Origin: an uncultured Prevotellaceae bacterium
GTDB taxonomy: Bacteria; Bacteroidota; Bacteroidia; Bacteroidales; Bacteroidaceae
DNA: 57,457 nucleotides
Assembly: GCA_902776475.1 (NCBI GenBank)
Contig: CACYQD010000019.1
Location: 1-57,457, forward strand
Direction: 5' to 3'
Below are positions 34,065 to 41,900 of the stretch, one piece after another (position 1 is the stretch's first letter; the number at the start of each line of letters is the position of its first letter). Position numbers and translations under genes: made by a program. A model generated the notes under the pieces. The model did not search any database. It saw only the letters and a program-made list of their open reading frames with translations, and was not told the origin of the DNA.

Positions 34065-34952
34065 ATGAGAAATATAGGATACCACATATTGGCTATCTTT
34101 ACCATCGCCATCTGGGGAGTGACCTTTGTCAACACCAAGGTGCTGTTGCATCATGGACTGCAACCGATGGAGATATTCCTTCTCCGGTTTATTGTGGCTT
34201 ACGGTTGCATCTGGATCATCTCCCCCAAGAGAATAAAATCTCAGTCTTGGCATGATGAGTTCTTGTTTTTCATTTTGGGCTTTGTCGGAGGGACGGTGTA
34301 TTTTGTCGCTGAAAACACAGCCATCGGCCTTACCTATGTCAACAATGTGGCGTTCATCGTCTGCACCGCACCGCTCATCACCATGTTGCTGGCCATCCTT
34401 CTGACGAAGAGTGTAAAAGCGACGGTCACGCTGATCATGGGATCATTGCTGGCTTTGATGGGAGTGGGAATGGTGATCTACAACGGACAATTCGTGTTGC
34501 AGCTCAACCCGCTGGGCGACTTCCTCGCTCTTGCGGCTTCATTCAGCTGGGCCATCTACAGTTTGGTCATCAAGAAAGTGTCATCCCGATATGCAGCGAC
34601 CTACATTACCCGCAAGGTGTTTTTCTACGGGATACTGACCGTTATCCCATTTTTCCTTTTGAAACCCTGGAGTTTTCCGTTGGAGCGGCTGTATCAGCCT
34701 GTCGTCTGGATGAATCTTTTGTTTCTTTCTGTAGTGGCTTCCTTTCTCTGTTTCCTATGGTGGAGCGTTGCAGTGAAGAAAATAGGAGCCATATCCACGA
34801 GCAATTATGTCTATCTGAACCCCATCACGACAATCATAGCCAGTGCGTTTTTCCTTCAGGAGCCCATGACAATCATGGCGTATATCGGAAGCGCGCTCAT
34901 TCTCTTAGGGGTGTTCACCGCCAACCATAAAGTGAAAGAAAAAGGAGACTGA
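34065..34952 (+). CDS. EamA/DMT-superfamily transporter
   Basis: A 295-aa inner-membrane protein with ten predicted helices in two EamA repeats (first around IFTIAIWGVTFVNTKVLL, second around LGDFLALAASFSWAIYSLV). AISTSNYVYLNPITTIIAS is the conserved end of the second repeat. Such proteins export metabolites or amino acids. It lies 61 nt after the fusion gene and 3 nt before the next gene. The substrate is unknown. Confidence 0.85.
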   Translation: MRNIGYHILAIFTIAIWGVTFVNTKVLLHHGLQPMEIFLLRFIVAYGCIWIISPKRIKSQSWHDEFLFFILGFVGGTVYFVAENTAIGLTYVNNVAFIVCTAPLITMLLAILLTKSVKATVTLIMGSLLALMGVGMVIYNGQFVLQLNPLGDFLALAASFSWAIYSLVIKKVSSRYAATYITRKVFFYGILTVIPFFLLKPWSFPLERLYQPVVWMNLLFLSVVASFLCFLWWSVAVKKIGAISTSNYVYLNPITTIIASAFFLQEPMTIMAYIGSALILLGVFTANHKVKEKGD

Positions 34953-34955
34953 AAA

Positions 34956-35660
34956 ATGAACATATTACTTAAAATGATTACAGGAATGATACTATCTCAA
35001 TTTGGCCTGACGGCAGACGCCCAAGGCAAACAAATGACGTTCACTTATAGGTCGCATACCTATACGATGACCGGCACGCTCAACGCAGAGGCATACGACA
35101 CCAAGGCCACGGGCACGGTGACCTTTACGAATATCCCTGCCGACTACACCGAATTTGAAGCCGTCTATACCCAGTTTCTGGGCAAGACGCCGCATGGTGC
35201 CGCCGCCATGATGCCCATGGCCATGGAACTGTATCGGCGTGACCGGGATATGGGCCTTCAATGCCTGAAACTGCTGTGCTATCCCTCAAATGTCAACTCC
35301 GTCACGTCAATCCTCAACACCAAGTACGGACCATCAAAGTTCGCACCATCCAACGACCCCTACCTGCAACCCTATCTGCCTGCAGCCGTTCTCAAGGGGG
35401 CCACGCCAGACAACGGTTACAGCCCACAACGACCCTACACCGTGGAGATGAAAGCCAGCGTCAACAAGCATCAGGATTTGCAGTTCTCCGGCAGCGGCCG
35501 TGTGGTCTATCTCTATATCATGGGCCAGGGATGGGACACCCAACAGCGCCAGGTGGAGGTCGTCCTGCAGCCAGGCAGCACGCTCCATCAGATATTCAAC
35601 TGTCCTTCGCTTTACACGCAGTGCAAGCAGATCAAGGGTCAGTGGAAAGGACTTGAATAA
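34956..35660 (+). CDS. Hypothetical secreted protein, 234 aa
   Basis: A signal peptide (ILLKMITGMILSQFGLTADA) is followed by a mixed beta domain (TYRSHTYTMTGTLNAEAYD, FTNIPADYTEFEAVYTQF) and a C-terminal beta domain with YSPQRPYTVEMKASVN and GRVVYLYIMGQGWDTQQR. It begins 3 nt after the DMT transporter gene. The family was not recognised. The second half resembles small periplasmic beta-sandwich domains. A periplasmic or surface location is likely. Confidence 0.6.
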   Translation: MNILLKMITGMILSQFGLTADAQGKQMTFTYRSHTYTMTGTLNAEAYDTKATGTVTFTNIPADYTEFEAVYTQFLGKTPHGAAAMMPMAMELYRRDRDMGLQCLKLLCYPSNVNSVTSILNTKYGPSKFAPSNDPYLQPYLPAAVLKGATPDNGYSPQRPYTVEMKASVNKHQDLQFSGSGRVVYLYIMGQGWDTQQRQVEVVLQPGSTLHQIFNCPSLYTQCKQIKGQWKGLE

Positions 35661-35693
35661 GAGACGAACACGAAATGAACATGCACACATCGA

Positions 35694-35731
35694 AAAAATG
35701 GGATGCCCTCCGACAGGAGCATCCCATTTTT
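35694..35731. terminator. Bidirectional intrinsic terminator
   Basis: AAAAATGGGATGC (35694-35706) pairs perfectly with GCATCCCATTTTT (35719-35731); the 12-nt loop holds a further CCT/AGG pair. The A and T tracts serve both strands, between the convergent secreted-protein gene and the NADAR-like gene. Confidence 0.85.
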
Positions 35732-35753
35732 GCATATAAAAAGATATCGTCGA

Positions 35754-36311
35754 TCACTCTGGATAGTTGCCTTCGATGTAGGCCTTGATCAGAGAGGCGT
35801 GGGAGAGAGCGGACTTGGGGTTATTGACGTCGGCATTGGTGTTGTAGTCGAGCAGCACCACGGGTTTGTTTTTCGAAATGATCCGGACAGCCGCCACCAA
35901 CTTCTGCAGCCTGTTCTCCAACACCCACTTATAGCAGGGCAGGTAAATCAGTTTGCGTGCCTCGATGTAGCCAAGCAATTCTTCTCCATGAATGCCCTTG
36001 CGATGGCCAAGACACGGGCCGTATTTTCTTGTTGTGCGCTTCAGGTTCTTCATATCACGCTTCGAGAAGAAAGACCTGTCCACGTCTGCATCCTCGAAAA
36101 CCTTCAGACCTTGCCAGATGCCCTCCACAGACGCAGCAAGCACTCCCTCTGAGAACGGAACGGGAATGTCTCTATTGGGATAGAAGGGGCTGAACTTGAC
36201 GAACTCGTCCTGAGCCTTGCTCGTCACGTCGATAATCATCGCATCAGGATACTTCTCCCTCAGCGATTCAAGCGATTTCCTTTTGGACTCGATGATAATC
36301 ATAGGCTTCAT
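35754..36311 (-). CDS. NADAR-like domain protein
   Basis: 185 aa from the ATG at 36311 (MKPMIIIESKRK); the frame is open to 36368, but a TAACTTTG box lies in that stretch. The region KFSPFYPNRDIPV, then SVEGIWQGLKVFED, resembles the NADAR family (FSNF...P, SEHxxQAxK), whose members remove ADP-ribose from guanine or process ADP-ribosyl compounds. A later YLPCYKWVLENRL and KPVVLLDYN fit the C-terminal half, but the usual WGxG motif is missing, so the assignment is tentative. It is soluble. It neighbours an ADP-ribosylglycohydrolase and a Nudix gene, which supports the theme. Confidence 0.5.
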   Translation of the reverse strand: MKPMIIIESKRKSLESLREKYPDAMIIDVTSKAQDEFVKFSPFYPNRDIPVPFSEGVLAASVEGIWQGLKVFEDADVDRSFFSKRDMKNLKRTTRKYGPCLGHRKGIHGEELLGYIEARKLIYLPCYKWVLENRLQKLVAAVRIISKNKPVVLLDYNTNADVNNPKSALSHASLIKAYIEGNYPE

Positions 36312-36325
36312 TATTGAATCAGAAG

Positions 36326-36333
36326 CAAAGTTA
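36326..36333 (-). promoter_or_regulatory. -7 box (TAACTTTG) of the NADAR-like gene
   Basis: CAAAGTTA on the plus strand. It is 14 nt from the ATG at 36311, so the message would have a very short leader. Confidence 0.4.
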
Positions 36334-36442
36334 TCACTTTTCTCAGAATAAACATGAATTTTCATCATAAAACCATCTATTTTTTAAAACCACCCAACAT
36401 TAGGCATATAGTATTACCCAAAAACAGAAAAAAGTAATCAAA

Positions 36443-36514
36443 TGCGTAAAAAATACGCATCAAAATTTGGAAGTTTCAATTATTGGCCTTATCTTTGCAG
36501 CGTAAAAATTACGC
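36443..36514. promoter_or_regulatory. Paired GCGTA-N5-TACGC operators around the sigma promoter
   Basis: Two matching inverted repeats: ATGCGTA-AAAAA-TACGCAT (36443-36461) and GCGTA-AAAAT-TACGC (36500-36514). Their centres are 55 bp apart. The first lies just upstream of the -33 element and the second covers the expected start of transcription, so a dimeric repressor bound to both could loop out or occlude the promoter. Confidence 0.65.
36467..36497 (+). promoter_or_regulatory. Promoter of the cytosine-poor sigma gene
   Basis: TTTG (36467-36470), 19 bp, TATCTTTG (36490-36497). It is framed by the two operators. The ATG is at 36535, giving a leader of about 30 nt. Confidence 0.75.
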
Positions 36515-36534
36515 AATAAATAAAAAAAAGGGGT

Positions 36535-37197
36535 ATGGGAGTAATAATTAAAAAAGTGAGTGGTTTTGAAGAAGAAAAAGTGAAGTTGACTCTGAAGGAG
36601 GAAAAGAGTGGACTTCTGAGTGTGAGTAATCTTATTTTTAATAAGGTGGTGGAAAATGAGAGGGGAAATGTGTTGATGTGGATGATGGGAAAATTTAAGG
36701 GATTGAGGTATGAGGATTTGGAAGAAGTTTATGATGATGGATGTTTGGTGTTGTGGGAGAAGATGATGGATAAGGAGTTTAAGTTGATGGAAAAGAGTAT
36801 GGTGGGTTATTTGATGAGGATTTGTAGAAATATCGGGATGCATTATTTGAGGAAGGTGAATGAGGATATTGAGAGTTTGGATAGGATTATGGAGAGAGGA
36901 TATGGAGTGAGTGAGGAGAATGAAGGAGGAATTGAGGAGATGTTTGATGTGATGGATGAAAGAGTGGATGAAGAAGAGAAATATAAGAAGTTGGAAAGAG
37001 TTTGGAGTAAGTTGAAGGAAGTGGATAAGATGATATTGGAGAGTTATTATGTGGATGGATGTAAGATGGAGGAGATTGCGAAGAGGATTGGATATAAGAA
37101 TGGAAATAGTGTGAAGAGTAAGAAGAAAAAGGTGTTGATGAAAATAAAGGAGATACGAGACGGGGCGGATTTTAAGGATCTGCCCGCCGCCGCATAA
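36535..37197 (+). CDS. Sigma-70-like factor encoded by an almost cytosine-free gene
   Basis: A 220-aa ECF-type sigma factor. Region 2 lies around residues 55-105 (LRYEDLEEVYDDGCLVLWEK) and region 4 at residues 155-205 (LKEVDKMILESYYVDG, MEEIAKRIGYKNGNSVKSK). Only 8 of 600 bases at 36541-37140 are C, with C-free runs of 202 nt (36632-36833) and 237 nt (36842-37078). Arg is AGR, Leu mainly TTG, and Asp/Asn/Tyr only GAT/AAT/TAT; the body has no Gln or Pro and only single His and Thr residues. The last 10 codons suddenly become C-rich (LPAAA). The protein is intact and the domains are normal, so selection or biased mutation acted on the base, not the fold. No anti-sigma gene is adjacent. Confidence 0.8.
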   Translation: MGVIIKKVSGFEEEKVKLTLKEEKSGLLSVSNLIFNKVVENERGNVLMWMMGKFKGLRYEDLEEVYDDGCLVLWEKMMDKEFKLMEKSMVGYLMRICRNIGMHYLRKVNEDIESLDRIMERGYGVSEENEGGIEEMFDVMDERVDEEEKYKKLERVWSKLKEVDKMILESYYVDGCKMEEIAKRIGYKNGNSVKSKKKKVLMKIKEIRDGADFKDLPAAA

Positions 37198-37204
37198 GAT
37201 GATG

Positions 37205-37274
37205 CTAAAAATAGGACAAAAATGGCATTAAGCTCTTGCAAATGGCAACCACAGCCATTATACTAAAAATAGGA
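37205..37274. repeat. 12-bp direct repeat between sigma and ADP-ribosylglycohydrolase genes
   Basis: CTAAAAATAGGA occurs at 37205-37216 and 37263-37274, 58 bp apart, in the 107-nt gap. It may be a regulator site or a trace of duplication. No promoter box was recognised here. Confidence 0.4.
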
Positions 37275-37304
37275 AACCTGTCTTAAACTATAAAAACAAA
37301 CAGA

Positions 37305-38120
37305 ATGCAAAACAAAGGAATTATCGGAGCTGTCTGTGGCGACATCATCGGCTCAGCCTATGAGTTTCACAAGACTAAGGATTGGGACTTCATGTTGTTC
37401 ACCCCACGGTCGACCTTTACCGACGATACGGTCATGACCTGTGCTGTTGCCGAGTGGCTGATGGACGACCCCGGACACACGCACGAACAGCTGGTGAATA
37501 TCATGCATCGCTATGGAGGAAGATTTCCTCGTCGAGGCTACGGCGGGATGTTCAGAATGTGGCTTAACAACCATTTGACTGCGCCTTACGGCTCATTCGG
37601 CAATGGTTCTGCCATGCGTGTGAGTCCCACTGGTTATTATGCCAAATCGTTTGACGAGGCCATTCAGCTTGCAAAGATTTCTGCTGAAGTGACCCATAAC
37701 CACCCCCAGGGAATCATTGGCGCACAGGCTGTTGCAGCATGCATATACCTGGTCAGAAACAACGAAGCGCATAAAATCAAGGACTATTTGAAAAAGTATC
37801 GTTTTTACGATATGGACCAGATAAGTGCGAACTGGGAGACCATCCGGCGCAACTACAACTTTAATGAAACGTGCCAGGGTTCGGTACCTGAAGCGATATT
37901 TTGTGCGCTGAAGAATCTGGATTTACCTGATGGATATGAGAAGACGATCCGGGAAGCCGTCTCACTCGGTGGCGATGCTGATACACAGGGAGCCATTGCC
38001 GGGGGTATCGCGTCTGCCGTCTGCGAGGTGCCCGAAGATATCCTCAGCGAATGCCTTGACAGGCTTGCCCCGCAGTTGGTTGACGTGATCAGCCGATTCA
38101 ATGAGGTTTGTAATCATTAA
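37305..38120 (+). CDS. ADP-ribosylglycohydrolase (DraG/ARH family)
   Basis: A 271-aa enzyme that removes ADP-ribose from proteins or small molecules. The dinuclear metal motifs are present: STFTDDTVMT near residue 42, GNGSAMRV near 97, THNHPQG near 128, and GGDADTQGAIAG near 225. The start IIGAVCGDIIGSAYEF is the family's first glycine-rich loop. Cytoplasmic. It lies between the C-poor sigma gene (107 nt) and a Nudix regulator (145 nt, repeat copy 4). In known NrtR regulons such genes appear with NAD metabolism, which fits the neighbours. Confidence 0.9.
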   Translation: MQNKGIIGAVCGDIIGSAYEFHKTKDWDFMLFTPRSTFTDDTVMTCAVAEWLMDDPGHTHEQLVNIMHRYGGRFPRRGYGGMFRMWLNNHLTAPYGSFGNGSAMRVSPTGYYAKSFDEAIQLAKISAEVTHNHPQGIIGAQAVAACIYLVRNNEAHKIKDYLKKYRFYDMDQISANWETIRRNYNFNETCQGSVPEAIFCALKNLDLPDGYEKTIREAVSLGGDADTQGAIAGGIASAVCEVPEDILSECLDRLAPQLVDVISRFNEVCNH

Positions 38121-38245
38121 CTCAACTCAGGTTGGAAGGAGTGTCGGAGTTTGGTAATATAGGAGTGTAGACAGTACCCTTGCCAGTACGGACTATTGTC
38201 CAAACTCCCAATCTCCTAAACTCCAAAAAGATGAGCCAAACATGA
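38121..38245. repeat. Octamer-repeat element, copy 4 (inverted pair)
   Basis: Left arm: CTCAGGTTGGAAGGAGTGTC, GGAGTTTG, GGAGTGTAGACAGTACC. The right arm, read on the minus strand, is GGAGTTTAGGAGATTG, GGAGTTTGGACAATAGTCC. Two family copies face each other and fill the gap between the ADP-ribosylglycohydrolase and Nudix genes, giving a palindromic element. Confidence 0.65.
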
Positions 38246-38265
38246 ATCATTAATAAAAGATCAAT

Positions 38266-38958
38266 ATGGAAGAACTGAAATATCATTACATGTATCCGCA
38301 TCCGAGTGTCACCACGGACTGCGTGATTTTCGGATTCGATGGAACTCGACTGAATATCCTTCTGATTGAACGAGGCATAGAGCCCTTCAAGGGCCGCTGG
38401 GCCTTCCCGGGGGGATTTCTGAGAATGGACGAGACGGCACTGCAGGGTGCCAAGCGCGAACTATATGAAGAGACAGGACTGAAAGATGCCTATATCCATC
38501 AGTTTCATGCCTTCTCTGGCGTAGACCGCGATCCCCGCGAACGAGTCATCACCATCGCCTATTTCGCCTTGGTCCGCATCAGCGAGGTAAAAGGCGGTGA
38601 CGATGCCGCCAAGGCCCAATGGTTTCCGCTCGACAAGGTACCTTCACTGGCCTTCGACCATGACCTGATCCTTCGTGAGGCCACCAATGAGCTGCGCCGT
38701 CAGATTCACTTCGAGCCAATCGGTTTTGAACTGCTGCCAGAGAAGTTTACCATGACTCAGCTCCAGCACCTCTACGAGGCCATTCTCAGTGTGAAGTTCG
38801 ACAGACGTAACTTCAGCAATAAGATGCTGAAGCTGGGCATACTGACCCAGTTGGAAGAGACTCTTCCGTTGCCCAACAAAAAAGTGGCCTTCCTCTATAA
38901 GTTCAACCCGGAAAGCTATACCGAGATGAAAGAAAAAGGCTTCCGCCTGGAATTCTGA
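38266..38958 (+). CDS. Nudix/winged-helix regulator, NrtR-like
   Basis: A 230-aa protein with an N-terminal Nudix domain and a C-terminal winged helix. The Nudix box starts GFLRMDETALQGAKRE and continues LYEETGL, a perfect match to GX5EX7REXXEEXGX. The winged helix includes MTQLQHLYEAILSVKFDRRN and FSNKMLKLGIL. This is the architecture of NrtR, which senses ADP-ribose-type ligands to control NAD genes, and of sugar-catabolism relatives in Bacteroidetes. It stands 23 nt before the MDR dehydrogenase gene and may head the biosynthetic run ending with nadR. Confidence 0.85.
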   Translation: MEELKYHYMYPHPSVTTDCVIFGFDGTRLNILLIERGIEPFKGRWAFPGGFLRMDETALQGAKRELYEETGLKDAYIHQFHAFSGVDRDPRERVITIAYFALVRISEVKGGDDAAKAQWFPLDKVPSLAFDHDLILREATNELRRQIHFEPIGFELLPEKFTMTQLQHLYEAILSVKFDRRNFSNKMLKLGILTQLEETLPLPNKKVAFLYKFNPESYTEMKEKGFRLEF

Positions 38959-38981
38959 AATTCCGTTTACAATTTACAAGA

Positions 38982-39881
38982 ATGAGAGCACTGTTATTAC
39001 ACCATTCAAACGTCAGATATGAGACTGACGCAGAAATGCCTGAACTGACAAGTATCCGCGATGTGCTTGTCAAGATACACTATGCTGGAATATGCCGGAC
39101 CGATATCGGCATAGCCAAAGGTGTCGTGCCGGCCAAGGACGATATCATACCCGGGCATGAGTTTTGTGGCGAGATAGCAGGATTTCTGAACGGGGAGGAG
39201 AAGATGAACGACTGGAGGGTTGGCGACGCCGTCAGTGCCAACCCCATGGCTTTTGGCTGCGAGGAAGATACGATGTGCGGCAAAGAGTGCGATGGCGCTT
39301 TTGCAGAATACATCGCTGTTCCAAGCACTGCATTGATAGGACTGCCGCCCCATCTGCTCACCCCTTTAGGAGCCTTCCTCGAACCAATCGCTGCGGCCCT
39401 TGCTCCCCTGAAGCATGTCTGCGGCAGGACCTGCATCTTTGGCAGGACCAGGATTGCAGAACTGACTCACCAGGTGGCGAAAGCGATGGGGTATGTCAAT
39501 GTGGAGAGAATCACTCATGTAAGTGACTTGCAGAGCTGTACTTATGACTGTATGATAGAGACGGAACCCAATCACATTGATGCATACGCCGACGCTTTGA
39601 AACCAGGAGGTTTGTTGGTGCTGAAGTCCAGGTCGTTTGCCCCCAGTTCATTCACGGCCAACACCATCGCCATGAAAGAATTGCGCATACAGGGTGCTCG
39701 GTATGGCGATTTCCATGTGGCAAGCCGCATCTTGTCGGATGCCGCCGACCAAGTTTCCAGTACTCTCGACACGGGCACTCTGTTTGGGAATGTATATGAC
39801 CTTTCAGAGTTTGAAACCGCTTTTACAGAAGCAGAACAGCCAGACAGCAAGAAGACATTCTTCAGGATATGTGCGGAATAG
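38982..39881 (+). CDS. MDR-family dehydrogenase, atypical and short
   Basis: A 299-aa zinc-type medium-chain dehydrogenase homologue. The catalytic zinc region is present (HYAGICRTDIGIAKG, PGHEFCGEI), but the four-cysteine structural zinc loop is missing and the nucleotide-binding loop reads CIFGRTRIAEL where GxGxxG is expected. The protein is about 40-50 residues shorter than the family norm. It may be an altered reductase or lyase. Its last 13 nt overlap the AsnB start, so it is translationally coupled to it and is likely part of the same pathway. Confidence 0.75.
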   Translation: MRALLLHHSNVRYETDAEMPELTSIRDVLVKIHYAGICRTDIGIAKGVVPAKDDIIPGHEFCGEIAGFLNGEEKMNDWRVGDAVSANPMAFGCEEDTMCGKECDGAFAEYIAVPSTALIGLPPHLLTPLGAFLEPIAAALAPLKHVCGRTCIFGRTRIAELTHQVAKAMGYVNVERITHVSDLQSCTYDCMIETEPNHIDAYADALKPGGLLVLKSRSFAPSSFTANTIAMKELRIQGARYGDFHVASRILSDAADQVSSTLDTGTLFGNVYDLSEFETAFTEAEQPDSKKTFFRICAE

Positions 39882-41809
39882 CAGGAATCATTCATCGTGA
39901 GGCTTCGCCGGACCTCAACCGTCTCGTTGCCGCCCTCAGCACGTTGGAGCTTCGAGGCCCCGACGATTGCGGAATGTGGCACGACGAGCATGTAGCCCTG
40001 GGGCACCGACGGCTGTCAATCATTGGCGTAAACCGCGGTCATCAGCCAATCTGCTCGCCTGACGGAATGATTGCCACGGTGGTGAACGGAGAGTTCTATG
40101 ACCACAAACGGCTCAGACAAGAACTTTCCGATGCCTATTGCTTCCAAACAGACTCCGACAGCGAACTGCTGATACCCCTTTACCTGAAATATGGCTACAT
40201 GGAGATGATGAAACATCTCAGGGGTGAGTTCTCGTTCATTCTCTATGACAAACGAAACCGTCTTGTCGTGGCAGGCAGAGACCGTTTTGGCATCAAGCCC
40301 TTATGCTGGTATGATGATGGCAAGAAACTGATTCTTGCCTCCAAAGCCAAGGCCATCCATGCCTGTGGCGTGAAGGCGGAATGGGACGAATACAGTCTGA
40401 TGCAGGCACTGTCGATACAGTATCAGCCGACCCATCGGACATTCTTCAAGGGCATCCGGCAGTTGGAGCCGGGTCACTTGCTTGTATGGCAAGCAAACTC
40501 AGGGGTGAAAGACATCGAATATTGGGACATGCACTATCCCAACAACGCAGAGGCCAACCTTAAGTATGATACGGCAAGTCGGGAAAGACAGTATGTTGAT
40601 GAGTTTCATGACCTGCTGCTCGAATCCGTCCGTTTGCGTCTGCAGAGCGATGTGCCCGTATGCTGCCATCTCAGCGGCGGCCTTGACTCCAGTTGCGTGG
40701 CGGGTATCATGACGCACCTGACCGACAAGCCCGTAGATTGTTTCTCGATCGTCTTTCCTCAGGCTGATGCCGAGTACGACGAAGACGAGTATGCCACAGA
40801 GACCGTCAAACAATGCGGTGCTGTGATGCACCGGGTTGAGGTCAGTCAGCACGACATCCTGCAGTATCTGCCAGAAGCCGTCTTTCATAGCGAAGGACTG
40901 GCAGTGAACGGACATCTCTCCTGCAAGTATCTTCTCAACAGGGCGATAAACAAGGCGGGATTCAAGGTGGCGCTGACGGGTGAGGGAGCAGACGAATGTC
41001 TGGCCGGCTACCCGCATCTGCGCAAAGACCTGTTTGCCATGTTGCCGGTGGCAGAGAAAGAAAAGCTCACCCAAAAACTCTACCGCACGAACCTTGCCAT
41101 AACGGGAACGGAGATCGCTGTCGGTGACACCCTCGACTGCCACCGCCTGACCGAGAGTCTGGGCTTCCTCCCATCTTTTCTTGCAGCCAAGGCCAGCATA
41201 GGCCATAAGATGTACCGTCTGCTCAGCGACGATATGCTTCAGCGGTGCAGCTGCCACGACTTCTTGTCTGAGATGGCAGAGCATCATCATGCAGCCACGA
41301 AACTTCACGGCGTGCACCCTGTCAACAAGTCGCTGTATCTATGGAACAAGCATGCGCTCTGCAATTACATTTTAGGTACGCTTGGCGACGGATGCGAGAT
41401 GTCGGCTTCCGTGGAGGGGCGCCTACCATTCCTCGACCACCGGCTTTTCGAGTATGCCGCAAGGCTGCCCTTGCAAATGAAGATAAAAGACAATGTCAAC
41501 GAGAAATACATACTGAAAGAAGCTGCCCGGCCCTACATCACCAACCGTGTTTACCAAAGGCAGAAACATCCCTTCCAGGCCCCGCCGCTGACACGATTCT
41601 TTACAGAGTCTGAGTATTCGCAAATCTACGACGAGCTGACATCCAGCGGCATGACGGCCATGGGCATTTTCAATCAAGGTGCTATCGCCGCGCTCCTAAA
41701 GTCACTACCGACGATGAGCATATTGGAACAGACCGCCTATGAACCTGTGGTGATGCTGATGCTTACGATATACTACATGAACTCAACACTCAAGTTAAAA
41801 GGAGTATAG
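39869..41809 (+). CDS. Asparagine synthase-type amidotransferase (AsnB family)
   Basis: A 646-aa glutamine-dependent enzyme. MCGIAGIIHRE gives the N-terminal nucleophile Cys; the glutaminase domain runs to about 210 and includes RGPDDCG and RDRFGIKPL. The synthetase domain has LSGGLDSSCVAG near residue 268 (ATP pyrophosphatase loop) and TGEGADECLAGYP near 375. The adenylate-forming site is intact. Being coupled to a dehydrogenase, methyltransferase and A-T-R synthetase, it may amidate a cluster substrate and not serve general asparagine supply. Repeat copy 5 starts inside its last codons. Confidence 0.9.
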   Translation: MCGIAGIIHREASPDLNRLVAALSTLELRGPDDCGMWHDEHVALGHRRLSIIGVNRGHQPICSPDGMIATVVNGEFYDHKRLRQELSDAYCFQTDSDSELLIPLYLKYGYMEMMKHLRGEFSFILYDKRNRLVVAGRDRFGIKPLCWYDDGKKLILASKAKAIHACGVKAEWDEYSLMQALSIQYQPTHRTFFKGIRQLEPGHLLVWQANSGVKDIEYWDMHYPNNAEANLKYDTASRERQYVDEFHDLLLESVRLRLQSDVPVCCHLSGGLDSSCVAGIMTHLTDKPVDCFSIVFPQADAEYDEDEYATETVKQCGAVMHRVEVSQHDILQYLPEAVFHSEGLAVNGHLSCKYLLNRAINKAGFKVALTGEGADECLAGYPHLRKDLFAMLPVAEKEKLTQKLYRTNLAITGTEIAVGDTLDCHRLTESLGFLPSFLAAKASIGHKMYRLLSDDMLQRCSCHDFLSEMAEHHHAATKLHGVHPVNKSLYLWNKHALCNYILGTLGDGCEMSASVEGRLPFLDHRLFEYAARLPLQMKIKDNVNEKYILKEAARPYITNRVYQRQKHPFQAPPLTRFFTESEYSQIYDELTSSGMTAMGIFNQGAIAALLKSLPTMSILEQTAYEPVVMLMLTIYYMNSTLKLKGV

Positions 41810-41875
41810 GAGTTTGGGAGTTTGGGAGTTTGGGAGTGTAGGAGTGTAGACATCAGTTGAGTGAATGCGCAACTT
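41787..41875. repeat. Octamer-repeat element, copy 5
   Basis: CTCAAGTTAAAA, then six units in perfect 8-bp register at 41801-41848 (GGAGTATA, three GGAGTTTG, two GGAGTGTA), then GACATCAGTTGAGTGAATG. The first unit contains the stop codon of the AsnB gene. The run is free of C on this strand. Confidence 0.85.
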
Positions 41876-41900
41876 AACCAAACGCTAATGAACGGAAAAA

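Noticed and set aside
36460-36843. 127-aa minus-strand ORF opposite the C-poor sigma gene
   Set aside because: It exists only because the coding strand lacks C and therefore gives few stop codons on the other strand; its His/Ile/Phe-rich composition is an artefact.
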